Shown: positions 34,826 through 43,618, counted from the stretch's first letter. The stretch is 64,000 bases of DNA from Marinilactibacillus kalidii (GCF_017599325.1 NZ_JAGFVM010000037.1:1-64000), one strand, 5' to 3'. The notes: generated by a model from the letters alone, not told the origin. Numbers and translations: made by a program.

Positions 34826-35254
34826 CTAAAATATGCCTAATAGAAGACCGGAAAGACCCAGCAAACAACGATTATTCGTCTGTTTGCTGTTTTTTTTCGT
34901 AACAATTCTTTTTTTGAAAATCACTCGAATGAGTAATAATTGAATAAGCAGGGTAATGATAGATAGAAATATTACGAATCCAACTGTAGAAAAAGGTTTA
35001 AAATACCAATGCTGCTCAATCAAGCCAGTAAAATAAATAAATAGAATTGAGGAAAATAGACTGAATCCATTACCGACAAACGTGCTAATTAGACCAGAAA
35101 GTTGATCAGTCAACACACCTAGACCGATTAATAAACTAAGTGTTAAAAAGTAGAAAAACATATTTCCAATCGTCAAATCAATCCACATAGCTAAATAGCC
35201 AAAGGGGATACAAAAACCTAATAATGGAAAGAACAGTTTATGCTTTTGATTCAT
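34826..35254 (-). CDS. Four-TM hypothetical membrane protein
   Basis: 142 aa, not recognised. Four hydrophobic helices (about residues 8-27, 31-50, 57-78 and 84-110) and a basic tail KKRIVTKKNSKQ. The last 15 or so codons run through the plus-strand terminator at 34859-34897, so the true C-terminus may have been created by loss of an earlier stop. It starts behind AGGAGG, 24 bp downstream of the minus-strand phosphoesterase gene stop, and probably forms an operon with it. Confidence 0.65.
   Translation of the reverse strand: MNQKHKLFFPLLGFCIPFGYLAMWIDLTIGNMFFYFLTLSLLIGLGVLTDQLSGLISTFVGNGFSLFSSILFIYFTGLIEQHWYFKPFSTVGFVIFLSIITLLIQLLLIRVIFKKRIVTKKNSKQTNNRCLLGLSGLLLGIF
34859..34897 (+). terminator. 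Terminator of the riboflavin operon, inside the end of a convergent gene
   Basis: 9-bp perfect stem CAGCAAACA/TGTTTGCTG with extra inner pairing and eight U on the plus strand. It overlaps the 3' end of the minus-strand gene at 34826. Confidence 0.9.
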
Positions 35255-35278
35255 GTGCTTCCTCCTATGATTTTTGAT

Positions 35279-36115
35279 TTATTCCTGATTTGGAAAAGCT
35301 TCTTTAAATAAGTTGATGATCACAAGTTCAGGAGGATTATTGACTCTAAAAGGAAAGAGACTATTGCCAAGTCCTCTACTGACGATCATAGTTGTCTCGC
35401 CTTCTGCATAAAGCCCAGCTGAATAGGTGGGGAAGAACCCTTGGTTTGGTGCAACTAAACCACCAATGAAAGGCAGTCTGAATTGACCACCATGTGCATG
35501 ACCACTTAAAACAAGATCTATATGATATCGTTCGTAAGTCTCAAATAATTCAGGTCTATGAGAGAGTAAGAGGGTATAACCATCATAATCATCTGTTAAA
35601 TGTTGTAAATGAGTTTCTGTATCTGCTGTTGGAAAGGAAGGGTCTTGTAGCCCGATTAACCGAACGTCATCATTCCCAGCTTCTAAAACGGTTTGCTGAT
35701 TATCTAAGAGGATCACTGAATCACTGGTTGATTCAATTAATTCTTCGTATTCTGCAATTCTAGCTTCGTGATTACCTGTCACATAATAAATAGGAGCGAT
35801 AGTACTAGCTTCATTGATGAAAGTAATAGCGGTTGGAAGATCAGTTTTTCTAGAATCAATGAGATCACCAGTTACAACGATCAAATCTGGTTTTGCTTCT
35901 GTTAATCGATCAATCAATTGATCTCCCCAGTCTTTGTTATGTAAGTCAGAAACTTGTGCAATCGTGAAACCATTTAGTGAAGCAGGGATTTTAGTATCCT
36001 CAATATTATAAACGGTTGTTTCAATATGCTTATTATCCCAAGTAATCCAACCAATCAATAGCAAAATGAATACCAGCAAGGAAGAAAAAATGGTATGTTT
36101 TTTTAGCCAGTTCAT
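35279..36115 (-). CDS. Membrane-anchored metallophosphoesterase (YkuE/YaeI-like)
   Basis: 278 aa from ATG 36115 (AAGGAG upstream; the longer frame from 36157 contains this site). One N-terminal transmembrane helix (about residues 8-28), then a calcineurin-like domain facing outward: VSDLHN, VTGDLIDSR, VTGNHEAR, LLLSHRPE and LSGHAHGGQ. The HAHGGQ and the ending PPELVIINL are typical of the YkuE/YaeI group, thought to hydrolyse lipid-linked or UDP-sugar pyrophosphates. The substrate is unproven. Confidence 0.87.
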   Translation of the reverse strand: MNWLKKHTIFSSLLVFILLLIGWITWDNKHIETTVYNIEDTKIPASLNGFTIAQVSDLHNKDWGDQLIDRLTEAKPDLIVVTGDLIDSRKTDLPTAITFINEASTIAPIYYVTGNHEARIAEYEELIESTSDSVILLDNQQTVLEAGNDDVRLIGLQDPSFPTADTETHLQHLTDDYDGYTLLLSHRPELFETYERYHIDLVLSGHAHGGQFRLPFIGGLVAPNQGFFPTYSAGLYAEGETTMIVSRGLGNSLFPFRVNNPPELVIINLFKEAFPNQE

Positions 36116-36146
36116 CAATTTAGGGTCTCCTTCTGAAGTTGGAAAG

Positions 36147-36503
36147 TCAAGATTCAATTACGGCTACATTATAGAAACCGAATAAATAGTTATAGATACA
36201 AAAAAGTAGAAACAAACCGACACAAAAGTAAAGAGTTGTAGGCCAAGGTGTAAAAAGGAGGAGTAAAAAATTGATCCAAGTAAGCCATTTTTTATGACTG
36301 ATTTCTATCGTATCTCCATCATTCACTTCTAGTTTTACAGTTTTTGTACCGAATTGATTGATTTCGAGTACAGCTGGTTCTTCGGGAAAAAAGATTTCGT
36401 TTGTTTCATCTAACTTGAGTTTCTCTTCTTGTCCATTTAACTTTATTTTCATGGAATCACCCGCACCCATAATGCCGGTGTTTCTATGTATGGTGATATG
36501 CAT
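36147..36503 (-). CDS. Small two-TM family protein, copy 3
   Basis: 118 aa, family unrecognised. Residues 1-68 form a probable beta-rich domain starting HITIHRNTGIMG and ending NDGDTIEISHKKW; two transmembrane helices follow (about 72-110), then a short tail NVAVIES. It is the third of three tandem paralogs read on the minus strand. It has a GGAG site and lies about 37 bp after copy 2. Shared points are an aromatic or basic N-terminal strand, 'INGE/LNGQ', an acidic 'LP/FPEE' segment and DGDxxEI before the first helix. Confidence 0.7.
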   Translation of the reverse strand: MHITIHRNTGIMGAGDSMKIKLNGQEEKLKLDETNEIFFPEEPAVLEINQFGTKTVKLEVNDGDTIEISHKKWLTWINFLLLLFTPWPTTLYFCVGLFLLFCIYNYLFGFYNVAVIES

Positions 36504-36540
36504 CGTATGCTCCTTTATGGTAATTTTTTGTGTGATTGAT

Positions 36541-36927
36541 TTAGTGAATTTTACCGATGACAGCTAATTTGTATGGACTATAAAGCAAGTTAAGCGTAAG
36601 AACGAGCATGATTATAACGAGATAAACCTTCCAAATAGAGTGAAATTCCCAGATAATATTAAGTAGAATGATCATTGCGATAAAAGCGTAACTGATTCGA
36701 TTAAGTACGGCGTTTTGAGTGATTTCAACAATATCTCCATCTGTTACAGTGATCGATTTTCGTTTAGTCAGCCATTTTTTTGTTTCTATCGTCGCAGTAG
36801 AATCAGGGATAGTTAGTTCTATCGTCTCAGCTAATGCTATTTTTTCTATACGTTCACCGTTAATTAAGAGTTTTAAGTTAACGGCTGAACCGCTGAATCC
36901 AGTTTTCCTTGTAATCTTTATGCTCAT
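36541..36927 (-). CDS. Small two-TM family protein, copy 2
   Basis: 128 aa paralog of its two neighbours. N-terminal domain SIKITRKTGFSGSAVN to TVTDGDIVEITQNA (about residues 2-75), two transmembrane helices (about 80-118), ending YKLAVIGKIH. It shares the R-K-TGF/TGI strand with copy 3 and the YxLAVI/YNVAVI tail. There is no signal peptide, so the domain is probably cytoplasmic with a membrane hairpin. Function unknown. Confidence 0.7.
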   Translation of the reverse strand: MSIKITRKTGFSGSAVNLKLLINGERIEKIALAETIELTIPDSTATIETKKWLTKRKSITVTDGDIVEITQNAVLNRISYAFIAMIILLNIIWEFHSIWKVYLVIIMLVLTLNLLYSPYKLAVIGKIH

Positions 36928-36947
36928 TTTACATCAGCTCCTATTGA

Positions 36948-37376
36948 TTAATAACTATTCCAGTTTTCTTCTCGCTCAGATAATTCGGCTGATTCTTTGA
37001 TAGCATATTTTGGTAAAAAGATATCAAGCATTAGTAATGTCAATAAAAGTATCAATTGAATGATTCTAGCGAAAAGGGGAACTGTAGGAAAATAAAAAAG
37101 GGAGAGAAATGCTACAATAATAAAAGCTAGACAAATAATATATCTTAATACCCACATACGGTTATCTCTTATTACGTTAAACTGTTGACCATCTTTGATA
37201 GTAAACGTTTTGCTTGATAATGCTGTACTTAATTTAATCGTTTCTTGATCATTAGGCAGTTCAAATGTCACTGATTCTCCAGGGGCAAGTTTTTCTAAGA
37301 CCACATCATTCATCTTCACAGAAATCATACTCAGTAAACTAAAAGACCCAACCGTTCTCTTGATCGTAACACTCAT
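36948..37376 (-). CDS. Small two-TM family protein, copy 1
   Basis: 142 aa, first gene of the trio. N-terminal domain SVTIKRTVGSFSLLS to TIKDGQQFNVIRDNRMW (about residues 2-75), two transmembrane helices (about 76-118), and a longer, acidic tail than the paralogs. The start follows AAAGGAG. The three genes are spaced 20-40 bp apart and are likely co-transcribed with each other, ahead of the phosphoesterase operon on the same strand. Confidence 0.7.
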   Translation of the reverse strand: MSVTIKRTVGSFSLLSMISVKMNDVVLEKLAPGESVTFELPNDQETIKLSTALSSKTFTIKDGQQFNVIRDNRMWVLRYIICLAFIIVAFLSLFYFPTVPLFARIIQLILLLTLLMLDIFLPKYAIKESAELSEREENWNSY

Positions 37377-37603
37377 AATAGATCATCTCCTTTAAAATAA
37401 AATACCATAACTGAATAAAAAAGCATACATGATTATTCGATTTTTAGGATAATTTATACAATTGCAAAGTATAAATTATCAGAATCATTCTAGACGATAG
37501 GTTCAAGCCACAATGAATTAAAGAAAGGGTTTGGCTGTTAACGAGGGGCGATCATACGGTAAAATAGTGTTACAGCTTTAGAATGAATAGGAGGAAAAAT
37601 AGG

Positions 37604-38326
37604 ATGGCTGAAGACAACGTTCGAGAGTTCATACATGTTTTTAATGAATTACAAAAAGTAGTAGCCAAGAAAATCGGGAGTGATCCTGACACGAATTTTG
37701 GTTCTTTACTTTACGAAGCGGAAGGTAAGCAAGATAAGGTTGTAATAAATTATAAAAGAAAGTTGGACCTTTATAGAGAATTTAGAAATTTACTCGTTCA
37801 TAGTACAATCAACGAACACGAATCTATTGCCAATCCGAGCCCTTCACTGATTGAAGAGATGAGAGTGGTCATGAAAAAAATTCAATATCCGAAGACAGTC
37901 AGTGACTTATTTCTTGAAAAAGTGATCACCTTTAAAAAGGAAGATCCATTTAGTAAAGTACTGAAAGCCATAGAAGAAAACCAGTACTCACAATTCCCCG
38001 TTTTTCAAGGTGAAAAAATGGTAGGAATCATTTCAGAAAATGGGATCACCAATTTTCTAGCAAGATCGATTCAAGATGATTTGATTACGATCAGCCAAAC
38101 GACAGTAGCAGATATACTTGAAAATGACGAAGAAAAACATGCTTATGAAATCATTCCAAAAGATATGTCGATTTTTGAAATTGAATCCATCTATTCGAAA
38201 AAAATCAAAGAAGGTATCGTGGCTTACTTCTTACTGATTACAAATCAAGAACAGGTAAAACATCCAGATGACCTTATCGGGATCATCACGCCTTGGGACA
38301 TGCCAGAAATCATAGAAAACAAATAA
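37604..38326 (+). CDS. CBS-domain protein with N-terminal HEPN-like helical domain
   Basis: 240 aa from ATG 37604 (AGGAGG nine bases upstream; the longer frame runs through that site). Residues 1-90 are helical with YREFRNLLVHS, resembling HEPN-type or helical regulatory domains. Residues about 95-235 hold a CBS pair (QFPVFQGEKMVGIISENGITNFLA, then LIGIITPWDMPE), a module that usually senses adenine nucleotides. No catalytic domain is attached, so it may regulate a partner protein. It is a single gene with its own terminator. Confidence 0.72.
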   Translation: MAEDNVREFIHVFNELQKVVAKKIGSDPDTNFGSLLYEAEGKQDKVVINYKRKLDLYREFRNLLVHSTINEHESIANPSPSLIEEMRVVMKKIQYPKTVSDLFLEKVITFKKEDPFSKVLKAIEENQYSQFPVFQGEKMVGIISENGITNFLARSIQDDLITISQTTVADILENDEEKHAYEIIPKDMSIFEIESIYSKKIKEGIVAYFLLITNQEQVKHPDDLIGIITPWDMPEIIENK

Positions 38327-38328
38327 AG

Positions 38329-38362
38329 AGACAGTCTCATCAGTAGATGGGGCTGTCTTTTT
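38329..38362 (+). terminator. Rho-independent terminator of the CBS gene
   Basis: A stem of 13 positions with G-U pairs (38329-38341 with 46-58), tight loop, then a five-U run. Confidence 0.85.
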
Positions 38363-38416
38363 CATAGATCAAGCCAATCGAGTGAAGTTACCCAAAAATC
38401 ATACCCACTTAAAAAT

Positions 38417-38629
38417 TTACGTATGCATCTTACGCTTATTTCTCGCTTTGAGTAGATACCTTTTTAAACGACTACCGTAGACGATAACAAAGAACAGTAC
38501 GAGTGTACTATAGAAACGATTGATTAACCCATCAATCATTGCCCAAGCGCCAAAAACGATTATTAAAATCATGAGTGCATTTAAAATAAATCGAATATGT
38601 TTGGTTAGGAAATCAATCAGACTATTCAT
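38417..38629 (-). CDS. Small two-helix membrane protein, unknown
   Basis: 70 aa: hydrophobic helices at about residues 12-32 and 38-52, and a very basic C-terminus (RLKRYLLKARNKRKMH). The ATG at 38629 follows GAAGGTGAAA. Plausible small gene convergent with the CBS gene and divergent from the OmpA lipoprotein gene; no family recognised. Confidence 0.55.
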   Translation of the reverse strand: MNSLIDFLTKHIRFILNALMILIIVFGAWAMIDGLINRFYSTLVLFFVIVYGSRLKRYLLKARNKRKMHT

Positions 38630-38788
38630 TTTTCACCTTCTTCGTGACAATTTTACAGACCAAGCGTGAGATAAAAGGATAAATATACCTATATAATAAC
38701 ATGGATGCTAAGATAAAAGTTATTTAGTGTGAAGAATTATGCTATTATAGTAAAGGAAAAATTTACTTAATCATAGGAGCGTAATGGC

Positions 38789-40570
38789 ATGAAAAAATCT
38801 TTACTTAGTTTACTGAGTGTTTGTATATTAGCTGGTTGCAGTCAAGAAGCAACTAAATCAGCTGAAACAATAGAAAGCAATGAAAACGTCGAACAAGAAA
38901 ATGCAATAGAGTCGGTTGAGGATACAAATCATTCAGCTGATGATAAAAAGGAAATAACAGAGCCAATAGATCCAGTTACGGTTGATATTCCAATGTGGGA
39001 CTTTCAGGAAGATAAAGAGTATCAATTAAAAATGAAAGTTGGCCCCGTTATTCGTGAAGAAGGGTATGGAATCTTGCCCGTTAAAGTAGATACGGAAGAT
39101 AATATAACATCCACTTTCAAACGTTTATTTGATATCGGTGTATTTACAGGTGAAGGCATCAGTTCAGAACAAGGTTATGATATTAGACTAATCGATGCTG
39201 AAAATATGACTGTTTCGCACCCAGCTGTATTAATGCAAGAAGGCTATACAACACATGCTGTACAGACATTTTTAGGACATGGATTTGGCAATGACAATGC
39301 TACATTTGGCGTAGACCAAGATCCAGTAACCTATTTTGTCGCTTTTGATGCACCGAAGACAGAAGAAGTTCATGTGCTATTTAGTCAAGTCGGCATGGTC
39401 CAATCGGTTCCAGTAGTAGATAGAGAAGATTCAGGGATGGCTTTTTATGATGATAAACAAGATGAAGTGGCAGAGAATGTCGTCCCATCAGTTGATAATA
39501 TTCTTGAAAGAGAATTGTTGAATGAACAATATGACCTATTGGAAGGTCATTACGAATCACTCCAAAAACGAGTCGAACCTATTGAGAGCTATAAAGAAAA
39601 TTTAGAAACTTCCCTTAGTAGAATAGACGAAATTGAGTATTCTACCCTTATCTTGTCCAGTGATGTATTGTTTGATTTTGATTCCTCTGATTTATCTGAA
39701 GAAGCAGATACTGAATTACAAGCGGCTATTGATGAATTAGAGAGTGTGGAGGGTGGTAAACTAGAAATTGTTGGTCATACCGATAGAGAAAACACAGAAG
39801 CCTATAATCAAACGCTCTCTGAAAAACGCGCAAACGCAGTAAAAGAACGGCTAGCTAGTTTGACTGATCTTTCTAAGTATGACGAAGTGACAACAGAAGG
39901 GAAATCTTTCAATGAACCAATCGCTGATAATGAAAGTGAAGAAGGTAGAGCGCAAAATAGAAGAGTAGCCTTACAATTCACACCACCAAAAGAAGAAATA
40001 GTGATCGAATCTACAGAAGAAAGATTACCTGATCCAGAGGGACAAGTCAGTCGTTTTCCAGATTCAGTCAAAACATCGTTTGGCAATGTTGAAATGATTG
40101 AACTTAAACAAGTAGATGATTTAACAGTAGGACGTTTCAAAGTTTTTAAAACAGAAGAGACGAAATTGAAATACGATGCATTAGCACATGTCGCTGGAGT
40201 TGGCGCAAGAGGATGGAGTTCAGATGATTCAATTGGCTATAATCAGTTTAGTGCTTATGCACCAACGATGATTAGTAATGGTCAGCGGTATTATCCATTA
40301 GATTACTATTTAACACCATTGACAGGAAATTATATTGATGAAAAAGTCGAGAAGGCACCTGAAGACAAAAAGTTTATTGTGCCCCTTGCTGAAAGAAATA
40401 TGCCCCAAGGAACTTCAACGAACGGTGCTTATTTTTATGCCACAGTTGTTTGGCCTACAACCAATGAAGAAGAAGTAACGATTGATCTTGCAGATACAGG
40501 AGTCTATCAAAGTTCGACGGAGCGAACCGAACCGTGGAGAATAACCAATGTTCCAATCATTAAGGAATAA
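38789..40570 (+). CDS. OmpA-domain lipoprotein
   Basis: 593 aa. Signal peptide MKKSLLSLLSVCILAGC gives a lipobox with Cys17, so it is a surface lipoprotein. After an acidic linker and an unrecognised domain (about 55-220), a short coiled segment leads to an OmpA-like peptidoglycan-binding domain (about 288-397): VLFDFDSSDLSEEA, the HTD motif in IVGHTDRENT, YNQTLSEKRANAV and QNRRVALQF. A further C-terminal domain of about 160 residues is not recognised. OmpA domains are uncommon in low-GC Gram-positives; here the domain would hold a membrane-anchored protein to the cell wall. Monocistronic, with a terminator downstream. Confidence 0.85.
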   Translation: MKKSLLSLLSVCILAGCSQEATKSAETIESNENVEQENAIESVEDTNHSADDKKEITEPIDPVTVDIPMWDFQEDKEYQLKMKVGPVIREEGYGILPVKVDTEDNITSTFKRLFDIGVFTGEGISSEQGYDIRLIDAENMTVSHPAVLMQEGYTTHAVQTFLGHGFGNDNATFGVDQDPVTYFVAFDAPKTEEVHVLFSQVGMVQSVPVVDREDSGMAFYDDKQDEVAENVVPSVDNILERELLNEQYDLLEGHYESLQKRVEPIESYKENLETSLSRIDEIEYSTLILSSDVLFDFDSSDLSEEADTELQAAIDELESVEGGKLEIVGHTDRENTEAYNQTLSEKRANAVKERLASLTDLSKYDEVTTEGKSFNEPIADNESEEGRAQNRRVALQFTPPKEEIVIESTEERLPDPEGQVSRFPDSVKTSFGNVEMIELKQVDDLTVGRFKVFKTEETKLKYDALAHVAGVGARGWSSDDSIGYNQFSAYAPTMISNGQRYYPLDYYLTPLTGNYIDEKVEKAPEDKKFIVPLAERNMPQGTSTNGAYFYATVVWPTTNEEEVTIDLADTGVYQSSTERTEPWRITNVPIIKE

Positions 40571-40631
40571 ATCCTTGTTAAGTTGATAGAATATAAAACG
40601 CTACTATCCATACAGGACTAAGAAGTAAAAA

Positions 40632-40665
40632 AGAAAGCAATCGTAAAAACGATTGCTTTCTTTTT
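40632..40665. terminator. Bidirectional terminator
   Basis: 12-bp perfect stem AGAAAGCAATCG/CGATTGCTTTCT with a 6-nt loop; U5 on the plus side and U-rich sequence on the minus side. It separates the OmpA lipoprotein gene from the convergent YdcF-type gene. Confidence 0.92.
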
Positions 40666-41692
40666 AATTTAGATAGTTGTAGAAAAAGGTCAATAACAAT
40701 GAAAAAATGAACGTAGATAAAATAATTATTATATGGGACTTACGATAAAGATTCATAAATGCAATGAATTCTCTAATAAAAGCATTAGGAATGAAGTAAA
40801 AGGCAGTGCGTGCACCGATACCATCAGCATCTAAGTTGGCCTTTTTAGCATAAATACCCGCTCTTAAAAGGTGATAGTTATTTGTGACAAATACCGCACG
40901 TTTAGGTTCTTGAGCATCCATCTTTTCAGCTGAGAAGCGCATATTTTCATAAGTGTTTTTTGCTTGGTCTTCTATAATGATTTGTTCGTCTTCAAGACCA
41001 AGTGATCGAGCAAAGTTCGCCATTGCTTCGCCTTCAGCTAAAAATTCATCGTGACCTTGTCCACCAGTGAATATGATTTTAGCTTTCTTACCATTCTTAT
41101 CGAGTTGCTTCTGATAGAATGAGACACCTTTTTTGATTCTACTTTGCAGTAAAGGCGGTACTTTATCTCCGCCGATGAGCCCACTACCTAAAACAATGAT
41201 ATAATCTTTGTTTAGCTTAGGGAAATAAACTTGGTATAGAAGAGCGGAAACGGTAAACATGAAGAGAAAAAAACTAAAATAAAAGATTGAGAAACGTGCA
41301 AATGAGAAAATGAACCTAAACTCCCTTTGTAAGTATTGATCTAAATTGAATAATGTAGCAATATTTAGAAGGATAATACCTACACCTAAAGCAAGAATGA
41401 GTGAATTTTTTAAACTAACGCCTTCTTTTTTATATATCTTTCGAGTATTAAAGAAAGAGAATATAATGAATAGAATACCGCTTAAACCAATAAATAATAT
41501 AAGTAAAATAAATAAGGGGAAAAAAATATAAGTATAAAATGATCCAGGATTCTTAACACCTTCATAGGCAAGAGACCCGCCAATACTTAAAAGAGCTAAT
41601 GTAAGCAAGAAACCATTCGTGACTTTACGACGATCCTGAATATAGGAAAAGACGAATAGAAGTATAAAAAAAACAGTGATTAAGTGACCCAT
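40664..41692 (-). CDS. YdcF/DUF218 membrane protein
   Basis: 342 aa. Residues 1-160 contain about five transmembrane helices; residues about 165-310 are a DUF218 (YdcF/SanA/ElyC-type) domain with YIIVLGSGLIGG, IIFTGGQGHDE, AKNTYENMRFS and VTNNYHLLRAG; one more helix ends the protein. Members are implicated in envelope or exopolysaccharide metabolism, but the reaction is unknown. It starts at ATG 41692 right after AAGGAGG, a rather short spacing. Confidence 0.85.
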   Translation of the reverse strand: MGHLITVFFILLFVFSYIQDRRKVTNGFLLTLALLSIGGSLAYEGVKNPGSFYTYIFFPLFILLILFIGLSGILFIIFSFFNTRKIYKKEGVSLKNSLILALGVGIILLNIATLFNLDQYLQREFRFIFSFARFSIFYFSFFLFMFTVSALLYQVYFPKLNKDYIIVLGSGLIGGDKVPPLLQSRIKKGVSFYQKQLDKNGKKAKIIFTGGQGHDEFLAEGEAMANFARSLGLEDEQIIIEDQAKNTYENMRFSAEKMDAQEPKRAVFVTNNYHLLRAGIYAKKANLDADGIGARTAFYFIPNAFIREFIAFMNLYRKSHIIIILSTFIFSLLLTFFYNYLN

Positions 41693-41826
41693 AAGACCTC
41701 CTTAAAATGTAGTAGATAGATGTAATTAGGTTGTTATGATAGAATTATATAGTAATTTAAAGAAAAACTAAATAGTGAAAATGAAATAGTCAAAAAAAAA
41801 TCAAACAAATGTTAGGAATGAATAGA

Positions 41827-42567
41827 ATGAGTCAAATGAAGTCCATTTTGTTAGAAAAAAACGGATTGCTTAATAGGGTTGCAGGAACAGGATATGATTT
41901 TAGGTACCAAAGAGCTGGTCAAAAAGTCGTTGAGGATGTCGATCGACTCTTAACCACTTTGAACATAAAGCCAATAGAAATCTACTCTGGTCAACAGACA
42001 CACAGTGCAAACGTCATCTATGTTGATGGAGGAAATGGTGAAGATTTTGCTTATGGAAAAACTTTTGAGAATACAGATGGTCTCATTACAGATCGAAAAG
42101 ATATTGCTTTTTTGATTAAATTTGCGGACTGTACACCGGTGGTTTTATACGATCCAGTAAAAGGTGTTCAAGCTAGCGTTCATTCAGGGTGGAGAGGGAC
42201 GACTAAGAAAATTTCATTGAATGCTATTGAACAGATGGTTGATCAGTTTGGATGTAGAAAAGAGAATATTTTGGTTTATCTCGGACCATCCATTGGTCGT
42301 GAGCACTATGAAGTTGGACCAGAAGTTTATGAAGCATTTGAGTCCTTTCAGTCTAGAGATCAGTTTTTCGAGCCGATAGGTGAGAAGTTTTTACTAAGTA
42401 TGTTGGATGCGAATGAAGCCATACTGATTGAAGCAGGTATTTTACCTAAAAATATTGATAAAGAAGAAACATCAACTTTCTCTGACAATCGACTACATTC
42501 TGCTCGAGGAGAAGGTACAGATTATAAACTAAATGGTATCATCACGATGATGCCTTCGAATAAGTAA
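41827..42567 (+). CDS. Laccase-domain purine nucleoside phosphorylase/deaminase (YfiH/PgeF-like)
   Basis: About 246 aa. Several in-frame ATGs (41809, 41818, 41827) are available; TAGGA at 41813-41817 suits 41827 best, giving MSQMKSILLEKNG. Motifs of the Cu-oxidase_4 (YfiH) family: the zinc ligands in SGQQTHSANVI, FADCTPVVLYD and VHSGWRGTTKK. Such enzymes act on purine nucleosides (adenosine deaminase and phosphorylase activities reported for homologs) and are linked to peptidoglycan editing. No neighbouring division gene (ylm cluster) is present, so this may be a stand-alone copy. Confidence 0.87.
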   Translation: MSQMKSILLEKNGLLNRVAGTGYDFRYQRAGQKVVEDVDRLLTTLNIKPIEIYSGQQTHSANVIYVDGGNGEDFAYGKTFENTDGLITDRKDIAFLIKFADCTPVVLYDPVKGVQASVHSGWRGTTKKISLNAIEQMVDQFGCRKENILVYLGPSIGREHYEVGPEVYEAFESFQSRDQFFEPIGEKFLLSMLDANEAILIEAGILPKNIDKEETSTFSDNRLHSARGEGTDYKLNGIITMMPSNK

Positions 42568-42571
42568 AAAT

Positions 42572-42612
42572 AGAAACACCGTATCTCAGTTTAAAAGAGA
42601 TACGGTGTTTCT
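42572..42612. terminator. Bidirectional terminator
   Basis: 16-bp perfect stem (42572-42587 with 42597-42612) with a 9-nt loop. The minus-strand side is followed by ATTTTTACTT, so it ends the convergent methyltransferase gene as well. Confidence 0.92.
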
Positions 42613-42624
42613 TCTAGTTTGCTT

Positions 42625-43392
42625 TCAAACTTTCAATTGAGAAACGACAACGAATCGATGCTCAAGATTCAATATGAATTGATTTCTTGCTAATTCTTCA
42701 TGTAGGAAAAGTAGCTGATCGAAATGCGTATGCACATTGAAATTAGTAAATTCCCAAGGAATCGTATGCACATAGTAGATCAAACCATCCATGTCCAAAA
42801 AAAGTTGTTTGGGATACGCCTCGTTTTGATAATGAATAGAGAATCCTTTGGCCTCTAATGCGGGTACGATGGAAGACAAGTGAAGATCAAATCTGACCTT
42901 TTTTAGGCCGGGAATTAGTTTGGATGCTAACAATAGTCCATTCATATCACCGACTTGCTGGGTGATGAAAAAGCCACCGGGTTTTAAAACATGCTTAACT
43001 TCATCGATTGAAAAAGACTCATGCGAATTCAAAACGATATCGAAAGAATGATCTGGAAAAAGAAGTTGATCATCTTCAGCAACAAATTGAACATTTACGC
43101 CTAGAGGTGCTAGTCGTTCAAGCAATAATACGTAGTTTTTCTTCCAGCCTTCTGTAACAGAAGTTAGTCCATAAGGGTGATGAAAAGAGCGTAATAGCTC
43201 ACCACCGCCAGTGCCCATATCAAGTAGGCGCATATCTGGTTTTAATTCTTTCAACACAAGCTGACGATAATCCCAAGGAAGTGGGTCCATAGCATACTTG
43301 TTTTTCAAATAAGAAAAGTCCCATCCAATAAATTGTTTCTGCTTTTCTTCGCTTTTCAACCAATTTTCTTTTAGTTTATCTAAATTTGTCAT
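42625..43392 (-). CDS. Class I SAM-dependent methyltransferase
   Basis: 255 aa. The SAM-binding motif LLDMGTGGGELL (motif I, about residues 56-67), an acidic VAEDDQLLFP, and motif IV SFDIVLNSHES are clear, followed by VKHVLKPGGFFITQQVG. This is the Methyltransf_11 type. The substrate is not predictable; small-molecule or protein methylation are both possible. There are no membrane segments. It ends at the shared terminator with the YfiH-like gene and is divergent from the XRE module at 43687. Confidence 0.85.
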   Translation of the reverse strand: MTNLDKLKENWLKSEEKQKQFIGWDFSYLKNKYAMDPLPWDYRQLVLKELKPDMRLLDMGTGGGELLRSFHHPYGLTSVTEGWKKNYVLLLERLAPLGVNVQFVAEDDQLLFPDHSFDIVLNSHESFSIDEVKHVLKPGGFFITQQVGDMNGLLLASKLIPGLKKVRFDLHLSSIVPALEAKGFSIHYQNEAYPKQLFLDMDGLIYYVHTIPWEFTNFNVHTHFDQLLFLHEELARNQFILNLEHRFVVVSQLKV

Positions 43393-43457
43393 CGTTATAA
43401 TCTCCTCAAGTTTAATCTGAAGATGATATAACTGATGTTGACAGGAAAAATTATGAT

Positions 43458-43493
43458 CTCGATATAGTGCCTATCAAACTCAGCTATATCGAG
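43458..43493. repeat. Isolated 10-bp inverted repeat
   Basis: CTCGATATAG at 43458-43467 and CTATATCGAG at 43484-43493 with a 16-bp loop, upstream of the methyltransferase gene (minus strand) with no U-tract. Could be an operator or a leader stem of that gene. Confidence 0.45.
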
Positions 43494-43618
43494 TAGCTAC
43501 CTCGGTGAAATATCATGAGATTCACTCCTTTATCCTTAACGATACATGCATTATAGCAATTGTTTATATATTAATATAGATGAAAATAAAACTATATTTA
43601 TTAAAATGTAACTGCTTG

